From IMG/VR virus record IMGVR_UViG_3300031707_000020, positions 1-57,287 of that record: DNA of 57,287 nt; one strand, given 5' to 3'. The stretch comes from a virus. The translations under genes and the position numbers were made by a program. Shown piece by piece: positions 35,126-43,320 of this stretch. Within the stretch, counting starts at the first letter, position 1; each line of letters begins with the position of its first letter. Under the pieces are notes generated by a model. That model ran no database searches. It was not told the DNA's origin and saw only the letters and a program-made list of their open reading frames with translations.

Positions 35126-35365
35126 ATGGCCGAAGATAAAGAATTATATTACGGAATGGTGATTTTTTTTAATGCTAAGACAGGTTTTGGCTTTTTAGAA
35201 TGGGAAAAAGAGGGCGGAAAACAAAAGGATATGTTTTGTCATTTCTCTGATATAAGTTGCGAAGGCTTTAAAACTTTATATAAAAGCCAAAAGGTTTCAT
35301 TTCAAATTGGCGCAAATAAAAACGGAGATCCAAAAGCAATAAATATTATAGTTTTAAGGCATTAA
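35126..35365 (+). CDS. Cold-shock-domain protein
   Basis: A 79-residue protein matching the cold-shock domain: G-M-V-I-F-F-N-A-K-T-G-F-G-F-L (RNP1-like) and D-M-F-C-H-F-S-D-I (RNP2-like), then EGFKTLYKSQKVSF. These bind single-stranded RNA or DNA and melt RNA structure. GGAG precedes the ATG. It lies 74 bp after ligA. Its 3' end overlaps the opposing HNH gene by 12 nt. It probably acts as a phage RNA chaperone. Confidence 0.85.
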   Translation: MAEDKELYYGMVIFFNAKTGFGFLEWEKEGGKQKDMFCHFSDISCEGFKTLYKSQKVSFQIGANKNGDPKAINIIVLRH

Positions 35366-36073
35366 ACTATTGTGCCTGCTTCTAGATACCCCATCAAGTA
35401 TATTCTGTTTTGCGGAATATGGTCTTAAGTTTTCTAACGCCCAACATTTCTTGAAATTTTCGTCTTCCATGCTGCAATACAATAAACTTGCTTGTGGAAT
35501 GATATGGTCAATGTTCCAAGTCCAGGTTTCTTTATTAAAATCATCCCAGGTTTTTGAATTATACCTTTTCCAATTATTCCAATTCATCCATGGCTCAAAT
35601 TGTTGTTGAATATGATTATGTAATTCTTTAATTGAATATGGCAAATAATTAATTATGGATTTTTTACCCTTGCTAGCCACTTGATTTATTAATGATTTTC
35701 TAACCTCCGAGGAAATTCTAGCTCTTATCTTAAAGGTAGGGTCGTTATCATATCTTCTTTTATTATTTTTCTTATTTCTTTCAATATATGATTTTTTGTT
35801 AAGCGCATAATAAAGCTTTCTTTCTTCTAAAATAGCTTCTTTGTTATCTAAATATCTTTTTTTATCGTAATTTCTTTTTTCATTTTTTGTAGCAGACAGT
35901 CTTTTTTGCGCTTTATTTATGATGTTTGCTTTATTTTGGCGGTAATATGATCTGTGCTGCTCCAATATTTTGTCTCTATTTGTCTCATAATATCTTTTTT
36001 TGTAATATTTAACATTATTGCACTTTGACGGCGCACTAACAATATCTTCGATAATATCACTTTCAATTAACAT
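35354..36073 (-). CDS. HNH endonuclease (IDHIIPQ family)
   Basis: A 239-residue protein. A long charged, Tyr/Lys-rich N-terminal region (KKRYYETNRDKILEQHRSYY type repeats, about 20-110) is probably helical and DNA-binding. The nuclease core follows: 'INYLPYSIKELHNHIQQQFEPWMNW', 'WNIDHIIPQASL', 'FKKCWALENLRPYSAKQNILDG'. Unlike 29809 it lacks the N-terminal zinc knuckles. It is transcribed against ligA and the cold-shock gene. Confidence 0.82.
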   Translation of the reverse strand: MLIESDIIEDIVSAPSKCNNVKYYKKRYYETNRDKILEQHRSYYRQNKANIINKAQKRLSATKNEKRNYDKKRYLDNKEAILEERKLYYALNKKSYIERNKKNNKRRYDNDPTFKIRARISSEVRKSLINQVASKGKKSIINYLPYSIKELHNHIQQQFEPWMNWNNWKRYNSKTWDDFNKETWTWNIDHIIPQASLLYCSMEDENFKKCWALENLRPYSAKQNILDGVSRSRHNSLMP

Positions 36074-36100
36074 ATTAAGGCCTTTAATGCTAAATTAATA

Positions 36101-36484
36101 TTATTTTTTTAATCCAAGAACAATTTGAATAATTTGTAGGACTATAGCTATGGTGCCAGTCGTTAATAATGCATAAATCTTAAATTGATTCTTATCTAGC
36201 TCAATTATTTTCACTTCAATTTTTTCTAATTTGTCAAATACCTTTCTCTCTATTTCATTAAGAGTATCTTTGTATGTTGACATTTGTTGTATAATATGCT
36301 TATGTGTATATTCATTATGTTGAAGGACAGCGTTGTTTATTTTATTAACTTCCTCTAAACCTTCGATTAGCCTTTCATTTTGATCGCAAACCTCAAGTTG
36401 CACCTCTACAACCTTCTTGTTTACCTCAAGAACTAAATCCAGATCCATTTTTGATATAGCTTCATCGTCCTTTTTAGTTACCAC
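36101..36484 (-). CDS. Coiled-coil protein with C-terminal membrane anchor
   Basis: A 127-residue protein. Residues 10-100 form a long heptad-like helix (VEVQLEVCDQNERLIEGLEEV, then further coiled coil). The last 28 residues are a single hydrophobic segment (YALLTTGTIAIVLQIIQIVLGL) ending in KK. The layout suggests a membrane-anchored coiled coil, perhaps in lysis or attachment. It is tightly linked to the 54-residue gene upstream. The function is unknown. Confidence 0.6.
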   Translation of the reverse strand: MVTKKDDEAISKMDLDLVLEVNKKVVEVQLEVCDQNERLIEGLEEVNKINNAVLQHNEYTHKHIIQQMSTYKDTLNEIERKVFDKLEKIEVKIIELDKNQFKIYALLTTGTIAIVLQIIQIVLGLKK

Positions 36485-36487
36485 GGA

Positions 36488-36652
36488 TTACCTTCGCTTT
36501 TTAACAGTTTTATTTTTTCGTTTTTGTATTTTAGCCAATAATTCTTCGCATTTTTTATCTAGTTCTTTATACTCTACGATGATATCTTTTTCTTGCAATG
36601 GCACATCGCATATATCATCTGTAACAAATGCATTAGCGCTTTTTGTTGACAT
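36488..36652 (-). CDS. Small basic hypothetical protein (54 aa)
   Basis: A 54-codon ORF with a strong Shine-Dalgarno (GAGG 8 nt before the ATG at 36652). It overlaps the preceding gene by 20 nt and ends 3 bp before the next. The product starts MSTKSANAFVTDDICDV and ends in a very basic helix (KIQKRKNKTVKKRR), suited to nucleic-acid binding. Confidence 0.55.
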   Translation of the reverse strand: MSTKSANAFVTDDICDVPLQEKDIIVEYKELDKKCEELLAKIQKRKNKTVKKRR

Positions 36653-37049
36653 TTTGAAATCCTCTAGTATTAATTGGGTTATCCATTTCTACGGTATCAG
36701 CATTTTCTTCAGCAAATAGCTCGTCAGACACAATTAACTCTTCATAATTCTCTTCATTTATTTCATGTATTGATCGTGCTCTATTTGGTATTATAGCATT
36801 TGTATCAATTGCAATCTTAAAACTATTAGAATCAATTGTTGGCGGAGATAATCTTTTAACAACATATCTTCTTTTTTGAAACAATGATCCTTTGTTTAAT
36901 GATTCTTGCAATTGATCCATGGTTAATCGATAATGTTTTATATCCAATAAATTAATTGATGTTTTCGAACGAACAACGACTCCAAGATCATGTAATGCCA
37001 TGTCTTTATTGCAAATGTTCGTGATCCAAAAGTCTTTTATAGAGGCCAT
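36633..37049 (-). CDS. Virion-associated hypothetical protein
   Basis: A 138-residue protein beginning MASIKDFWITNICNKDMALHDLGVVV. This N-terminal segment, followed by 'NLLDIKHYRLTMDQLQESLNKGSLFQKR', resembles a family seen in structural regions of large phages (from memory). The C-terminal 60 residues are acidic and low in structure. It is transcribed opposite to its structural neighbours, together with the two small genes downstream. Confidence 0.6.
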   Translation of the reverse strand: MASIKDFWITNICNKDMALHDLGVVVRSKTSINLLDIKHYRLTMDQLQESLNKGSLFQKRRYVVKRLSPPTIDSNSFKIAIDTNAIIPNRARSIHEINEENYEELIVSDELFAEENADTVEMDNPINTRGFQNVNKKR

Positions 37050-37092
37050 CTTAATAAGAATGTGGCAATATTAATAACATGACATGTATTGT

Positions 37093-37461
37093 ATGGCTGA
37101 TTTACTCTTTTATTTTCCTGGCCAACAAGCCACCTTTACATTAGAAATATTTAATTCTGATGGCTATAGATTTGATGGCTATGTTGATGGCTATGAACCA
37201 ACTGTTGATAGGGTGTTTGGGCCATTATTCACAGAAATGGACGGATATCTTTTAGGACAAGACGGCTATTTCCCACAACCAATGAAAAAAATAGATACTG
37301 GGCTCTATACGTTTAAGCTTACTATTCCGAAAGGCGCTGCGTCGATCGGGAGCTATCTAGTTGACGTTTCCTATACAAGTTTGATGACAACATATAAGAA
37401 GCAAAAATTATATCAAATTGTTGTTACATCTCCATTTGGCAATTTTTCGGCAACTACTTAA
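37093..37461 (+). CDS. Small virion protein with five DGY motifs
   Basis: About 122 residues from ATG 37093 (MADLLFYFPGQQATFTLEI); ATG 37084 is an alternative. An Ig-like or beta-sandwich pattern is visible (FTLEIFNSDGY … GLYTFKLTIPKG … SYLVDVSYTS). It has the densest DGY load seen: SDGYRFDGYVDGYEP plus MDGYLL and QDGYFP, five in 122 residues. The same fold pattern seems present at the N-terminus of the protein at 38727. It probably decorates the tail or baseplate. Confidence 0.68.
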   Translation: MADLLFYFPGQQATFTLEIFNSDGYRFDGYVDGYEPTVDRVFGPLFTEMDGYLLGQDGYFPQPMKKIDTGLYTFKLTIPKGAASIGSYLVDVSYTSLMTTYKKQKLYQIVVTSPFGNFSATT

Positions 37462-38545
37462 TTAAAGCCTTTTGTTGAGCGATAAACTCGTCTTCCCATA
37501 CAACAACAAGATTGCATCCGGCTTTTTTAATTAGATTTTCTCTATCTAATGTTTTTTTGTATAATTCGCCATAGGTTGTTTTTGTCATTGGATTAATATC
37601 ATTTGGACTAAAACTTTTTGGACAACCATGCCAAAACTTACCATGAAACTCATAAACTGTATTTGTTTCTGGAACATAAGCATCAGCTCTTATATATTTT
37701 TTACCAATCTTTATTTTTGCTTGTCGATATTTTTGATCGATATTTAATGAGTCAAGCCATTTAGTTTCTGGTTTAGAGATAATATGGGTGCATTTTGGAC
37801 AACCTTGATCTTGTAGATGATTACTTGGAGTTTGTTCAAAATCACCATGAATAGGACAGGTTATTGTTACTTTTGTATAGGCATTAATATAATCAACGTT
37901 TGTATAAATCCATTTATCTCCATATTTTTCAGCAGCTTCTTTTGTAAATTGTTCTGTGTCTTTTTTTATATTTCCGGCGCATTCTGGACAGCCTTTACCT
38001 TGTAGATGATTACTTGGAGTTTGTTCAAAATCACCATGAATACGGCATGTTATCGTTACCTTTGTTTTGTTATTTATATAATCTACTTTTGTATAAATCC
38101 ATTTATCTCCATATTTTTCAATGGCATTTTTTACAAATTGTTTTGGGCCTTTTGTTTTTGCATCTATAGCGCATTTTGGACAACCTTGGCCTTGCAGATG
38201 ATTACTTGGAGTTTGTTCAAAATCACCATGAATACGGCATGTTATCGTTATTTTTGTATAGCTATTTATATAATCAACTTTTGTATAAATCCATTTATCT
38301 CCATATTTTTCAGCAGCTTCTTTTATAAATTGTTCGATATCTTTTGTCTTTGCGTCTATAGCACATTTTGGACAACCATAACCTTGCAGATGATTATTTG
38401 GAGTTTGTTCAAAATCACCATGAATATGACAGGTTATCGTTACTTTTGTATAGGAATTCAGATAATCAGTTTTCAAATAAGTATAAAAAAAATGGTGCAT
38501 ACTATTAGATTTATATACGAATTCTTTTGCTGTTGACTTCCTCAT
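37454..38545 (-). CDS. Zinc-repeat homing endonuclease, Vsr/EDxHD-like (4 repeats)
   Basis: A 363-residue protein with four near-identical zinc repeats (ITC-x2-HGDFEQTP-S/N-NHLQ … GCPKC), then the nuclease domain: 'ETKWLDSLNIDQ', 'RADAYVPETNTVYEFHGKFWHG', 'LVVVWEDEF'. The repeats are much more alike here than in the 16236 protein, suggesting recent internal duplication. Its 3' end overlaps the preceding structural gene by 8 bp. A high-identity DNA relative lies at 17576. Confidence 0.8.
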   Translation of the reverse strand: MRKSTAKEFVYKSNSMHHFFYTYLKTDYLNSYTKVTITCHIHGDFEQTPNNHLQGYGCPKCAIDAKTKDIEQFIKEAAEKYGDKWIYTKVDYINSYTKITITCRIHGDFEQTPSNHLQGQGCPKCAIDAKTKGPKQFVKNAIEKYGDKWIYTKVDYINNKTKVTITCRIHGDFEQTPSNHLQGKGCPECAGNIKKDTEQFTKEAAEKYGDKWIYTNVDYINAYTKVTITCPIHGDFEQTPSNHLQDQGCPKCTHIISKPETKWLDSLNIDQKYRQAKIKIGKKYIRADAYVPETNTVYEFHGKFWHGCPKSFSPNDINPMTKTTYGELYKKTLDRENLIKKAGCNLVVVWEDEFIAQQKALIK

Positions 38546-38726
38546 AATACAGCGGCCTTCTCCTATTATTCAATTATATTTGTATCATGTTATTCAGCAA
38601 AATCACTTCCCCACCATCTACATTATATATAGTGACATTTCATATTTTTAACATGTTTTGCATATTTCAGCATTTCTATAGTTAATGATGTTTTTTTAAT
38701 TATTACAACTGGATTTTGGAGATAAT

Positions 38727-39626
38727 TTGTCAATAAAAGCACGTGGAGAACTTATAGAGCCGACAGACCAGGTTAACCTTACAATACAATTTAAGGATAA
38801 TTTTGGTGTCGCTACTGATACAGATACTTTTCCACAAATTTCTATTGTTCAACCAGCGGGCTTAGTTTTACTGGCACCAACATCTATGGGCGTTGCTCAT
38901 GTTGGAACTGGGAAATATTCTTATTTATATACAGCCCCAATAAACGGGCCACTCGGTATTTGGAACGATATATGGGTAGGCTATATAAACGGTTTTAGAG
39001 TAGAGGCAACATTTAGTTTTGCCGTTCTAACAACACAAGTTCCTTCCATTAATTCTGACGGCTATGCCCACCTTGGAGATGACTTTGGATTTGATTACTC
39101 CCAGGCTGCCATAATAAATATAAACAAGCTCCTAAAGTCATTACGCGCCCGCTTGAATAGTTCTGGAAAGTCAAAGAAAGTAGATTCTTATGGCAATGTT
39201 ATTTATCAAACTTGCGATATATTTAGTGTAGATATGTTAGTTACATTTTTAGCAACGTCATTATGGGATTTTAACCAGGTGCCGCATTTTACATCATTTC
39301 AATTCGATGATTCTGCTTTCGTAGATCAATTTGGGGAAATATTGATTGAGGGCGCGACGTTATATTCTTTATCATCAAAAGCACTAATTGAAAGAGGTCG
39401 CGAATATAATATTACTGACAATGGTATATCTTTTCAGCCCCCCACTGTTTCTGATCTTATGAATACTCAATATGGAACTCTACTGACTCACTTTTGGGAG
39501 AAGCTTAAGTTCATCAAGAATAGTCTTAAGCCTAGTCCAAAGGGTCTCGGAGTGTTTGGGATGACATCGGGCGTAAATCCAAGTGTGGCTAGGCTAAGAC
39601 ATCTTAGAGCTCGTAGAATTATTTAA
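38727..39626 (+). CDS. Virion structural protein
   Basis: A 299-residue protein with a TTG start preceded by a strong GGAG. Residues 1-110 form an Ig-like domain (DQVNLTIQFKDNFGVATDTD … GKYSYLYTAP). The C-terminal part is helical (AAIININKLLKSLRARLNSSGKSKKV … FWEKLKFIKNSLKPSPKG). It has one DGY (NSDGYAH). The last 30 residues are very basic. It may be a baseplate or neck component. Confidence 0.62.
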   Translation: MSIKARGELIEPTDQVNLTIQFKDNFGVATDTDTFPQISIVQPAGLVLLAPTSMGVAHVGTGKYSYLYTAPINGPLGIWNDIWVGYINGFRVEATFSFAVLTTQVPSINSDGYAHLGDDFGFDYSQAAIININKLLKSLRARLNSSGKSKKVDSYGNVIYQTCDIFSVDMLVTFLATSLWDFNQVPHFTSFQFDDSAFVDQFGEILIEGATLYSLSSKALIERGREYNITDNGISFQPPTVSDLMNTQYGTLLTHFWEKLKFIKNSLKPSPKGLGVFGMTSGVNPSVARLRHLRARRII

Positions 39627-39668
39627 AAGCACACTAAATAACCAAAATTCATGTTATATATATTAAAC

Positions 39669-40526
39669 ATGGCCAGGCCGCGTAATTTAGATAAAATTTT
39701 AATAAAAGAAGTTCTTAGGCAATCATACGACGAACTTGGTAGTTTAAAAGCCGTTGCAAGAAAATTTGAGGTTGATTCAGGATCAATAAAAAGATACATG
39801 CAACAATATGGTTTAAAATTCAAGGCACAAGTTATTTATTATTGTGACCATGATTTTTTTTCAATAGATAATGAATTGAGCCTTTATGTCGCTGGTTTTA
39901 TTGCCGCGGATGGATGTATTAAAAATAGAAAAAATTTAAGCGGTAGCACAAGGCATGAATTAGGAATTGGGTTATCTAAAAAAGATAAAAATTTTTTAAT
40001 ATTATTAAAAGATGTTTTAAAAGCAGAAACTCCAATAAGAGATTTTATTGTTAAAAATTCTAAACGTAATCCAAAATGGAATGACAGTTGGAAAAGCGAA
40101 ATAATTATTACTTCTAAAAAAATATGTAATGATCTCAAACGATTTAACATTATTCCGCGTAAAAGTCTGATTTATACATTCCCTAAATGGTTAATAACTC
40201 ATCCATTGTGCCATCATTTCATTAGAGGGTATAATGATGGTGACGGCAGTTTTTATATACCAAAAAACAGAAAATATAGAACTTCACAACAGGTTTATTT
40301 TTCTATGCGTGGCACAACAGAATTTCTAATGGATGTTAGATATGTTCTGGAACAAAAATGTGGTATTGATAAGCTAGATAAATCAATTCGTATTTCTAGT
40401 GGGCAAGGCTGCTTAGAATACGGCGGAAATATAGTTGTTAGCAAAATCACTGATTATCTTTATAAAGATGCCACTATTTATTTATCTCGCAAATATGATA
40501 TTGCAAAGCAATCTAAAATTGTCTGA
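39669..40526 (+). CDS. LAGLIDADG homing endonuclease with N-terminal DNA-binding helix
   Basis: About 285 residues from ATG 39669. Residues 1-50 form a helix-turn-helix-like domain (SYDELGSLKAVARKFEVDSGSIKRYM). Two LAGLIDADG helices follow: YVAGFIAADGC (about 72-82) and FIRGYNDGDGS (about 183-193), each with a catalytic Asp. It sits between a structural gene and the opposing 2H phosphoesterase gene. It is intact. It differs from the gene at 9882 by carrying its helix-turn-helix at the other end. Confidence 0.85.
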   Translation: MARPRNLDKILIKEVLRQSYDELGSLKAVARKFEVDSGSIKRYMQQYGLKFKAQVIYYCDHDFFSIDNELSLYVAGFIAADGCIKNRKNLSGSTRHELGIGLSKKDKNFLILLKDVLKAETPIRDFIVKNSKRNPKWNDSWKSEIIITSKKICNDLKRFNIIPRKSLIYTFPKWLITHPLCHHFIRGYNDGDGSFYIPKNRKYRTSQQVYFSMRGTTEFLMDVRYVLEQKCGIDKLDKSIRISSGQGCLEYGGNIVVSKITDYLYKDATIYLSRKYDIAKQSKIV

Positions 40527-40545
40527 TTAATATATACGCTAAATT

Positions 40546-41103
40546 TTAATATAAATTGGCTAACTTACAAAACGCCTCAATTTTATTAGCCAAGTTATCA
40601 TTAGCATTTTTAGTTTCAAGGGGAAAAATAATCGTAAGTTTATCATCACCGTGATCTCCTGCCCATAGAACTAATTCGAAAACCTGTAATTCAATTGTAT
40701 CTATTTTAATATCATCAATTTTTGAATCTGCATATGATAATGTTATATGCGGGTTATAGTCATAATTTTTGGAATATTCTATTTTATTTTCGTCATAGAC
40801 TTTTTTAAGGCTATCATTTAAGTTAATTAAATCATTCGATTTAACTTTTGCAATAATAGGCGTACCAAATTTACCTTCAGGGAAACAATTAATTTTATTT
40901 ATTTTAACGGAAAATGGTTTTATAGTTTTAATTGCATTATATGTTGTTTCCATTATTTTAGAAATATCATTTATTTTAATATCTTCGCCAAAATAAGCAA
41001 TTGTTATATGGTATTCGCTGTCTTGTGTTTTTTCTCCTGGAACATCAATTGATTTTAATAATCTTGCAACTTGGTGCGGAATTTGAATACCTATAAATGC
41101 CAT
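40546..41103 (-). CDS. 2H phosphoesterase (LigT/CPDase-like; possible Acb1-like)
   Basis: A 185-residue protein with the two signature motifs of the 2H superfamily: H32-I-T34 (YHITIAYFG) and H119-I-T121 (PHITLSYA). Members open 2',3'-cyclic phosphates at RNA ends or hydrolyse cyclic oligonucleotides; phage Acb1 uses this fold to destroy CBASS signals. The sequence cannot separate these roles. Length and motif spacing fit LigT-like enzymes. It could work with the RNA ligase at 4127 in tRNA repair. It is transcribed opposite to its neighbours. Confidence 0.82.
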   Translation of the reverse strand: MAFIGIQIPHQVARLLKSIDVPGEKTQDSEYHITIAYFGEDIKINDISKIMETTYNAIKTIKPFSVKINKINCFPEGKFGTPIIAKVKSNDLINLNDSLKKVYDENKIEYSKNYDYNPHITLSYADSKIDDIKIDTIELQVFELVLWAGDHGDDKLTIIFPLETKNANDNLANKIEAFCKLANLY

Positions 41104-41155
41104 ATTGTCCTCATCAATGATTATAACATCTCTACTATTTTATTCGTATTTTTAC

Positions 41156-41662
41156 ATGCTAAAATTAACAATAGAACAGGTTAAACAAATTCCTATATCA
41201 TCTTTAATGAGAATGATTGATAAAGCAAAATCATATATAAAAAATGATGATGTAATGAAAGGAGTGTGTAAAGAATATAATATAAATGTTGATATTGTTG
41301 ATTATATCCCTACAAAATTTGGAGAGTTAGATGTAAGCGCAAGAACAGATCATGGCGTAGTTACCTTAAGTTATAAATTGTTATGTGATGGAGATTTTTT
41401 CAAGGACTATTCTTATTTAATCCATGAATACACGCATGTTTTGCAGCAATGTTTTGGGGAGAAGCCAACGAAAAGCGCAGATGCCGGTTATCTTGACAAT
41501 CCGCATGAACAAGAGGCATTTCAAAATCAAATAGAATATATTGCAGATGAACTAGGAAATCATGAGGCGGATAAATATGTTGATCGTCTATTAGATCATC
41601 ATGACATAAACGACCAAGAAGAGAGAAAAGAAAAAGAAGAGGTTTTATTATCGAAGGTTTAG
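41156..41662 (+). CDS. Zinc metallopeptidase-like protein (HEYTH)
   Basis: About 168 residues from ATG 41156; an upstream ATG at 41105 would add a hydrophobic leader that I think is not coding. It contains YLIHEYTHVLQQCFG (around residue 88-102), a H-E-x-x-H zinc-peptidase motif, followed by 'NPHEQEAFQNQIEYIAD', where the Glu of HEQEA could be the third ligand. The C-terminus is highly charged. It is divergent from the 2H phosphoesterase. It may process virion proteins or be a degenerate toxin-like domain. Confidence 0.65.
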   Translation: MLKLTIEQVKQIPISSLMRMIDKAKSYIKNDDVMKGVCKEYNINVDIVDYIPTKFGELDVSARTDHGVVTLSYKLLCDGDFFKDYSYLIHEYTHVLQQCFGEKPTKSADAGYLDNPHEQEAFQNQIEYIADELGNHEADKYVDRLLDHHDINDQEERKEKEEVLLSKV

Positions 41663-41697
41663 AAGATTAATTCTCGGCGATAAATTAACATATTCAT

Positions 41698-43272
41698 ATG
41701 GCTTACTATATTTCACGCGTCAATGAAGGGCTAATCCTTGCATCATCATTGGCGGACGGATACACTATAAATCTTAAGTGGACGTCAGCTTATCCATCGA
41801 CAAAAACTAATAAAATTGCTTACCATATTTATATGTCTACCAATGAAGCTACCGTGTTTTCAGAGGGCGTAAAATATGTTTCAATTGATGGATATACCTC
41901 TGCCGATATTTTAGATTTAACGCCCGGGCAACTTTATCATTTTGCCGTTCGTGCAGTTGAATATAATCTTACAATAGTAGATCCGACAGAATTGCCTAAT
42001 ATTTTCAATAACTTAAAGGTATATCCGCAATCATTATTATCTGCAAATATAACGGCCACATCCACATTAATTCCGCTTATAGACACAGCTACATTTCCTT
42101 CACATGGAATTATAAATATTGGCGTTGAATTAATTAATTATTTATCTGTAGATAGTTTTAATGATAATTTAGTATTGACAAGCGCAGCATTACAGAGGGG
42201 GTTTTATAACACGCCCGCCACAATTCATAACACTGATGGGTATGATGGGTATGTAATAATGAGCCCATATGTTAGTTTTTTGCTTGGGTTAGAGGAGCAA
42301 AACACAAGAATATTTGCATGCCAAAGCAGATTTGATTACGACAATTATCAATATACAACAGCAGATGGATATCATCAAGTTGCAAAGGATTTATTAACCT
42401 CTGATATGTCCGCTAGCGATGAGGCTAACGAAGGTTTTCCTATATATGACTATTCAGGATATCATAGGACAGACCCGGTTCAATTATTAAATGGTGAATG
42501 CGTTGGAAGTTATATTGGCGGAGAAATGGGCTGTATAGATGAAAATGGCGATGCTCAAGTGTATCGTGGGTTTTCTTTGCAAGATAATAATAACCAAAGG
42601 CAAGAGATATTGTTATCTTTGACTGGTAGGCCGGCTGTACTAATTAAAAGGCAAAGAACCGGAATTACTTGCAGCTGTTATTTACCATCAAGCGAATATC
42701 CGGATGATCGCTGCCCTAAATGTCATGGAGGAAAATTTGTTATTTCATATAATCAATTTTTTAATTCAAGAAGGTCAGATGGCAGGATAATGGTAAGGCT
42801 GGGCCCGGCTGATGAAGATGTTAAAATGTATGATTCAGGTTTAGAATCAGAGTTTCAGGTTGACATGTGGACTTTAAATATTCCAACAATAAAAGATAGG
42901 GATGTATTGGTTTTATTTGATGAGAATAATAATGAAGATTTTAGATATGAGGTATTATCTGTTACAAGAAATAACACTGTTTTAAGCCAGTTCGGTGGTC
43001 AGAAGTTAAAGACACAAAGAGTAAGGAAAACTGATCCAATATATCAAATTAGAGTTTTTAGAGATACAAGTATGTTTCCAAGCTCCCTTAATACTTCTAT
43101 CGTGAGCAGTACCGGGATACCTCCACATAGCCATACCTTAGTGATTAATGAAAAAATAACAATGTTGAGCCAAATTAATCAAACAACTGGCATAGCCTTC
43201 GGACACTCACATTCTATTATTAATGGAATTTTGCAGCCAGTATTATCGCACACCCACGTAATAGTGCTTTAA
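41698..43272 (+). CDS. Virion protein with fibronectin-like, zinc and HxH-tip modules
   Basis: A 524-residue protein. Residues 1-100 resemble a fibronectin type III domain (TINLKWTSAYPSTKTN … LTPGQLYHFAVRAVE). A zinc-type module CSC … CPKC lies at about 324-342. The C-terminus has three H-x-H motifs (PHSH about 476, GHSH about 501, SHTH about 517), like the metal-binding tips of tail spikes and long fibres. It has five DGY motifs, including a tandem DGYDGY. It is likely a tail-tip or fibre-base component. Confidence 0.7.
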   Translation: MAYYISRVNEGLILASSLADGYTINLKWTSAYPSTKTNKIAYHIYMSTNEATVFSEGVKYVSIDGYTSADILDLTPGQLYHFAVRAVEYNLTIVDPTELPNIFNNLKVYPQSLLSANITATSTLIPLIDTATFPSHGIINIGVELINYLSVDSFNDNLVLTSAALQRGFYNTPATIHNTDGYDGYVIMSPYVSFLLGLEEQNTRIFACQSRFDYDNYQYTTADGYHQVAKDLLTSDMSASDEANEGFPIYDYSGYHRTDPVQLLNGECVGSYIGGEMGCIDENGDAQVYRGFSLQDNNNQRQEILLSLTGRPAVLIKRQRTGITCSCYLPSSEYPDDRCPKCHGGKFVISYNQFFNSRRSDGRIMVRLGPADEDVKMYDSGLESEFQVDMWTLNIPTIKDRDVLVLFDENNNEDFRYEVLSVTRNNTVLSQFGGQKLKTQRVRKTDPIYQIRVFRDTSMFPSSLNTSIVSSTGIPPHSHTLVINEKITMLSQINQTTGIAFGHSHSIINGILQPVLSHTHVIVL

Positions 43273-43320
43273 TTTCACTCGGCTTCTAATAAGTTCGCAT
43301 ATACAGCATCGAGGAAATTA

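Noticed and set aside
38006-38536. Rightward ORFs mirrored in the zinc-repeat nuclease gene
   Set aside because: Their repetitive Phe/Ile/Cys/Tyr sequence is just the antisense of the zinc repeats on the other strand.
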